Of a stretch of 64,000 bases of DNA, positions 60,635 through 64,000 are shown piece by piece. Below the pieces are notes generated by a model, which was not told the origin of the DNA, did no database searches, and saw only the letters and a list, made by a program, of their open reading frames with translations. Position 1 is the stretch's first letter; each line of letters begins with the position of its first letter. Source of the stretch: an uncultured Bacilli bacterium (lineage in GTDB: Bacteria > Bacillota_I > Bacilli_A > RF39 > UBA660); assembly GCA_934131175.1 (NCBI GenBank), contig CAKOZD010000003.1:62001-126000 (forward strand). The letters run 5' to 3'. A program made the translations under genes and the position numbers.

Positions 60635-62866
60635 ATGAATGAATGGAGAAATTTTAAAGAAGGTTCATGGTGTAATGAAATAAACGTAAGTGATTTCATA
60701 AAAAATAACTATAAACCTTATAAAGATGGAGAAGAATTCTTAGTAGGTCCAACTGAAAAGACTAAAAGAGTTCTAAAAGTCTATGAAGATGTTTGTAAAG
60801 AAGAAGTAAAAAAACATGTTATAGATATCGATGTAGATACTCCAGCAGGAATAAATGTTTTTAAACCTGGATATATATCTGATGATGATAATGTAATAGT
60901 AGGTTTGCAAACAGACCAATTATGCAAAAGATGTATAGTTCCAAAAGGTGGACTAAAAATGGTTTACCAAGAACTTGATGCATATGGTTATAAAATGAAT
61001 GAACAATTAGATAATTTCTTAAAATCAAATATGGTTAAAACACACAATGATGGAGTTTTTGATGCTTATACTAAAGAAATCAGAACTGCAAGACACGTTA
61101 AATTATTAACAGGACTTCCAGATGCATATGGAAGAGGAAGAATCATTGGTGATTATAGAAGAATTGCTTTATATGGTATTGATAAACTAATGGAAGAAAA
61201 ATTCAATGACTGGGATAACATGAAAATCACAGTAATGGATGATGAAACTATTCGTTTACGTGAAGAAATTTCAATGCAATACAAAGCATTAAAAGAAATT
61301 AAAGAAATGGCTGCATCTTATGGATTTGATATTTCAAAACCAGCACAAAATGCTAAGGAAGCAGTTCAATGGACATATTTTGGATATTTAGCTGCTATTA
61401 AAGAAAATAATGGTGCAGCAATGTCACTAGGAAGAGTAGATGCATTCTTTGATATTTATTTTGAAAGAGACTTTGCAGAAGGAACTTTAACAGAAGAAGA
61501 AGCTCAAGAAATAATTGACCATTTCGTAATTAAATTAAGAGCTGCAAGACATTTAAGAACTCCAGAATATGATGAATTATTCTCAGGAGATCCTACATGG
61601 GTAACATGTTCTTTAGGTGGTATGACTAAAGAAGGAGAAACAATGGTTAACAAAACTTCTTTCCGTATCGTTCATACACTTGAGAATCTAGAAAGTGCAC
61701 CAGAACCAAATATGACAATATTATGGGCACAAGGATTACCTGAACCATGGAAAAAATATTGTGCAAAAGTAAGTATTGCAACTGACTCAATCCAATATGA
61801 AAATGATGATTTAATGAAACGTACAATGGGGGATGATTATGCTATTGCATGTTGTGTATCATCAATGAGAGTTGGTAAAGATATGCAATTCTTTGGAGCT
61901 CGTTGTAACTTAGCTAAAGCATTACTATACTCAATCAATGGTGGTATTGATGAAATGAAACATCAATTAGTTATACCAGGATTTGAAAAAATGACTGATG
62001 AATACTTAGATTACAATAAAGTAAGAGAAAGTTATTCTAAAATGTTAAAAGAAGTTACTAGAATCTATAGTGATGCAATGAACATTATCCACTATATGCA
62101 TGATAAATATGCTTATGAAGCAGGACAAATGGCATTACATGACACATATGTAAATAGATTAATGGCATATGGTGTTGCAGGATTCTCTGTAGCAGTTGAT
62201 TCATTATCAGCAATTAAATATGCTAAAGTTAAACCTATTAGAGATGAAGAAGGAATTACAGTTGACTTTGAAGTTGAAGGAGACTATCCAAAATATGGTA
62301 ATGACGATGACAGAGTTGATGAAATTGGTAAAGAATTATTAGCTGAAGTTTATGCAGACTTAGCATCACACCCATGTTATAGAAATGCACATCCAACACT
62401 TTCTGTATTAACAATTACATCAAATGTAGTATATGGACAAAATACAGGAGCAACTCCAGATGGAAGAAAAGCAGGAATCGCATTTGCACCAGGAGCAAAC
62501 CCAATGCACGGAAGAGACTCAAGTGGAGCAATCGCATCACTTAACTCAGTAGCTAAATTAGATTGGGAAAATTGTTGTAGAGATGGTATTTCAAATACAT
62601 TCTCAATTGTTCCAAACTCATTAGGAGCAAATGAAGAAGAAAGAGTTAATAACTTAGTACAATTAATGGACGGATATTTCGAACAAGGAGCTCATCACTT
62701 AAATGTAAATGTATTAAATAGAGAAACTTTAATTGATGCAATGAACAATCCTGAAAAATACCCATTATTAACAATAAGAGTATCTGGATATGCAGTAAGA
62801 TTTAATAAACTAACTAGAAAACAACAAGAAGAAGTAATCTCAAGAACATTCCACGAGAAAATGTAA
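60635..62866 (+). CDS. pflB: Pyruvate formate-lyase
   Basis: The 743-residue glycyl-radical enzyme converts pyruvate and CoA to acetyl-CoA and formate in anaerobic fermentation. Catalytic Cys406-Cys407 lie in IACCVSSM and radical Gly718 in RVSGYAVRF, 25 residues before the C-terminus. Length is typical (about 740-760). GGAGGTAGAAAAATA fixes ATG 60635; an upstream ATG at 60614 is part of the RBS region. The gene for the activating enzyme follows after one base. Formate produced can feed the formate-tetrahydrofolate ligase encoded at 42.6-44.2 kb. Confidence 0.97.
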   Translation: MNEWRNFKEGSWCNEINVSDFIKNNYKPYKDGEEFLVGPTEKTKRVLKVYEDVCKEEVKKHVIDIDVDTPAGINVFKPGYISDDDNVIVGLQTDQLCKRCIVPKGGLKMVYQELDAYGYKMNEQLDNFLKSNMVKTHNDGVFDAYTKEIRTARHVKLLTGLPDAYGRGRIIGDYRRIALYGIDKLMEEKFNDWDNMKITVMDDETIRLREEISMQYKALKEIKEMAASYGFDISKPAQNAKEAVQWTYFGYLAAIKENNGAAMSLGRVDAFFDIYFERDFAEGTLTEEEAQEIIDHFVIKLRAARHLRTPEYDELFSGDPTWVTCSLGGMTKEGETMVNKTSFRIVHTLENLESAPEPNMTILWAQGLPEPWKKYCAKVSIATDSIQYENDDLMKRTMGDDYAIACCVSSMRVGKDMQFFGARCNLAKALLYSINGGIDEMKHQLVIPGFEKMTDEYLDYNKVRESYSKMLKEVTRIYSDAMNIIHYMHDKYAYEAGQMALHDTYVNRLMAYGVAGFSVAVDSLSAIKYAKVKPIRDEEGITVDFEVEGDYPKYGNDDDRVDEIGKELLAEVYADLASHPCYRNAHPTLSVLTITSNVVYGQNTGATPDGRKAGIAFAPGANPMHGRDSSGAIASLNSVAKLDWENCCRDGISNTFSIVPNSLGANEEERVNNLVQLMDGYFEQGAHHLNVNVLNRETLIDAMNNPEKYPLLTIRVSGYAVRFNKLTRKQQEEVISRTFHEKM

Positions 62867-62867
62867 T

Positions 62868-63596
62868 ATGAATGCTTCAATAAGCAAAATAGAAACATTC
62901 GGATTAGTAGATGGACCCGGTATTCGTACCGTGGTCTTTCTTAATGGATGTAAATTAAGATGTAAATTCTGCCACAATCCAGAAACATGGGTAAAAAAAG
63001 AAGATAATTATACAACAGAAGAATTAATAAAAAAAATTCTTAGAAGTAAACCGTATTTTAAAAAAAATGGAGGTGTAACATTCTCTGGAGGAGAACCTCT
63101 ATTACAATATGAATTCTTAGTCGATATATGTAAAAAGTTAAAACAAGAAAATATCCATATCGCAATAGACACATCAGGAATTGGTAACGGAAATTATAAA
63201 GAATTACTAGAAACTGTAGATATGATTCTATTAGATATTAAACATATTAATAAAGACGGATATATTAATATTACCCAAACCGACAATTTAGATAAATTCT
63301 TTGAATTTGTAAATGAATTAAACAAGACTAATGTTGAAGTTTGGATAAGACAAGTCATTATTCCAGATGCAAACGACAACAAAGAATATATTGAAAAGCT
63401 TGCTAGTTTTCTTGAGGATAATATTAAGAATATTACAAGGGTAGATTTTCTTCCTTTTCATACTTTAGGAAATACAAAATATGAAGAATTAGGAATAAAT
63501 AATCCATACAAAGATAAAGTTGCAATGGATAAAGAAAAATGCGAAGAATTACATAATTATTTTCTATCAATTTATAACAAAAAAAAGGACAATTAA
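62868..63596 (+). CDS. pflA: Pyruvate formate-lyase activating enzyme
   Basis: The 242-residue radical SAM enzyme installs the glycyl radical on PflB. The 4Fe-4S motif is Cys28-x3-Cys32-x2-Cys35 (GCKLRCKFCHNPETW). GGVTFSGGEPLLQ is the SAM-binding GGE region, and DTSG follows. The N-terminal IETFGLVDGPGIRTVVFLNGC is typical of the PflA group. It starts one base after the pflB stop, with a weak RBS, so translation is coupled. Confidence 0.97.
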   Translation: MNASISKIETFGLVDGPGIRTVVFLNGCKLRCKFCHNPETWVKKEDNYTTEELIKKILRSKPYFKKNGGVTFSGGEPLLQYEFLVDICKKLKQENIHIAIDTSGIGNGNYKELLETVDMILLDIKHINKDGYINITQTDNLDKFFEFVNELNKTNVEVWIRQVIIPDANDNKEYIEKLASFLEDNIKNITRVDFLPFHTLGNTKYEELGINNPYKDKVAMDKEKCEELHNYFLSIYNKKKDN

Positions 63597-63608
63597 TAAG
63601 TCCTTTTT
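63578..63608 (+). terminator. Terminator of the pfl operon
   Basis: AAAAAGGAC and GTCCTTTTT form a 9-bp stem around AATTAATAA, with a T-run following. Confidence 0.85.
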
Positions 63609-63658
63609 TATTTTAAATTACAAATAAAGTACTATAATTACAAAATAAAAAAGAAAAG

Positions 63659-64000
63659 TTATCTATAATTTTTTAGATTTTTAGAAACTTCTCTTTTTAT
63701 ATCTCTTTCTTTTATTGACTCACGTTTATCATAATTTTTCTTTCCTCGACAAACACCAATCAAAACTTTTAATTTATTATTTGAACTTAAATATAGTTTT
63801 AAAGGAACTATAGTTAGACCTTGCACTTCAATAGCTTGGGCAATTTTTTTTATTTCTTTTTTATGAAGTAATAATTTTCTATCTCTTGTTTCTTCATGAT
63901 TAAAAATATTTCCTTCTTTATACTGTCCTATAAACATATTTAATAAATATATTTCCCCATGTCTAATTATTCCATAACAATCTTTAATATTACAAGAACC
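63659..64000 (-). CDS. smpB: SsrA-binding protein SmpB, N-terminus cut by window edge
   Basis: The frame is open to the window edge, so the N-terminus is missing. About 113 codons are visible, compared with about 150-155 for the family. GSCNIKDCYGIIRHGEIYL, FNHEETRDRKLLLHKKEIKKI, TIVPLKLY and GVCRGKKNYDKRESIKERDI match the SmpB core and its C-terminal DKRE tail. SmpB binds tmRNA and delivers it to stalled ribosomes. An internal ATG (63937) is not the start, since conserved sequence continues upstream of it. tmRNA lies 3.2 kb away. Confidence 0.93.
   Translation of the reverse strand, partial: GSCNIKDCYGIIRHGEIYLLNMFIGQYKEGNIFNHEETRDRKLLLHKKEIKKIAQAIEVQGLTIVPLKLYLSSNNKLKVLIGVCRGKKNYDKRESIKERDIKREVSKNLKNYR

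Noticed and set aside
63937..63939. ATG 63937 (minus) as start of smpB
   Set aside because: Conserved SmpB sequence continues in frame upstream to the window edge.

Overview
This window looks like chromosome from an uncultured, AT-rich, low-GC Gram-positive bacterium, probably a gut member of Bacilli near the RF39/Erysipelotrichales groups (inference). Genes are densely packed with Shine-Dalgarno sites. Many peptidoglycan genes (two FemABX ligases, several cell-wall hydrolases, a lipid-flippase homologue, a VanY peptidase and a sortase) show a walled Gram-positive cell. A pyruvate formate-lyase operon points to anaerobic fermentation. TGA acts as a stop and TGG encodes Trp, so this is the standard bacterial code, not the Mycoplasma code. 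No insertion sequence, prophage, CRISPR array or tRNA gene was seen.

Layout. 1-5.4 kb: thiI (cut by the window edge), a structured leader resembling a Mn2+ riboswitch before a lipoprotein gene, a prepilin-like gene behind ezrA, and rpsD with a strong promoter and structured leader. 5.4-16 kb: a phosphatase and a beta-propeller protein, a 1098-aa protein with Clp N-domain-like repeats, a Tyr T-box operon (CYTH protein plus tyrS), a YtxG/YtxH-like operon, and trmB. 16-19 kb: two overlapping FemABX genes behind a promoter covered by an inverted repeat. 19-24 kb: a compact cluster of three WXG100 proteins and four larger proteins with WXG/LXG-like N-termini, three of them carrying lysozyme, glucosaminidase or NlpC/P60 domains. 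24-38 kb: MurJ/SpoVB-type flippase, Fic protein, LtaS-like synthase, a short Cse60 gene, a Leu T-box operon with leuS, GH31 and VanY.

38-46 kb: a small kinase-like protein with a radical SAM enzyme, SPFH/NfeD pair, fhs, then a thioester-domain adhesin and its sortase; the adhesin appears to start at a rare AUU codon. 46-55 kb: S41 protease, a thioredoxin-like protein without CxxC, a LolA-like lipoprotein, cdaR/cdaA (c-di-AMP), a WYL regulator and rnr. 55-64 kb: an NlpC/P60 lipoprotein, two CotF-like spore-coat genes, HAD and Nudix enzymes, tmRNA, pflB-pflA and partial smpB.

The main theme is cell-envelope construction and remodelling: precursor export, bridge synthesis, teichoic-acid-type polymerisation, secreted hydrolases, sortase anchoring and c-di-AMP signalling. 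A second theme is translation and its quality control: tyrS and leuS under T-boxes, rpsD, trmB, thiI, and the trans-translation set ssrA, smpB and rnr. The best candidates for new biology are the WXG-hydrolase cluster, the AUU-started thioester adhesin with its variant sortase, and the Clp-N-repeat protein.
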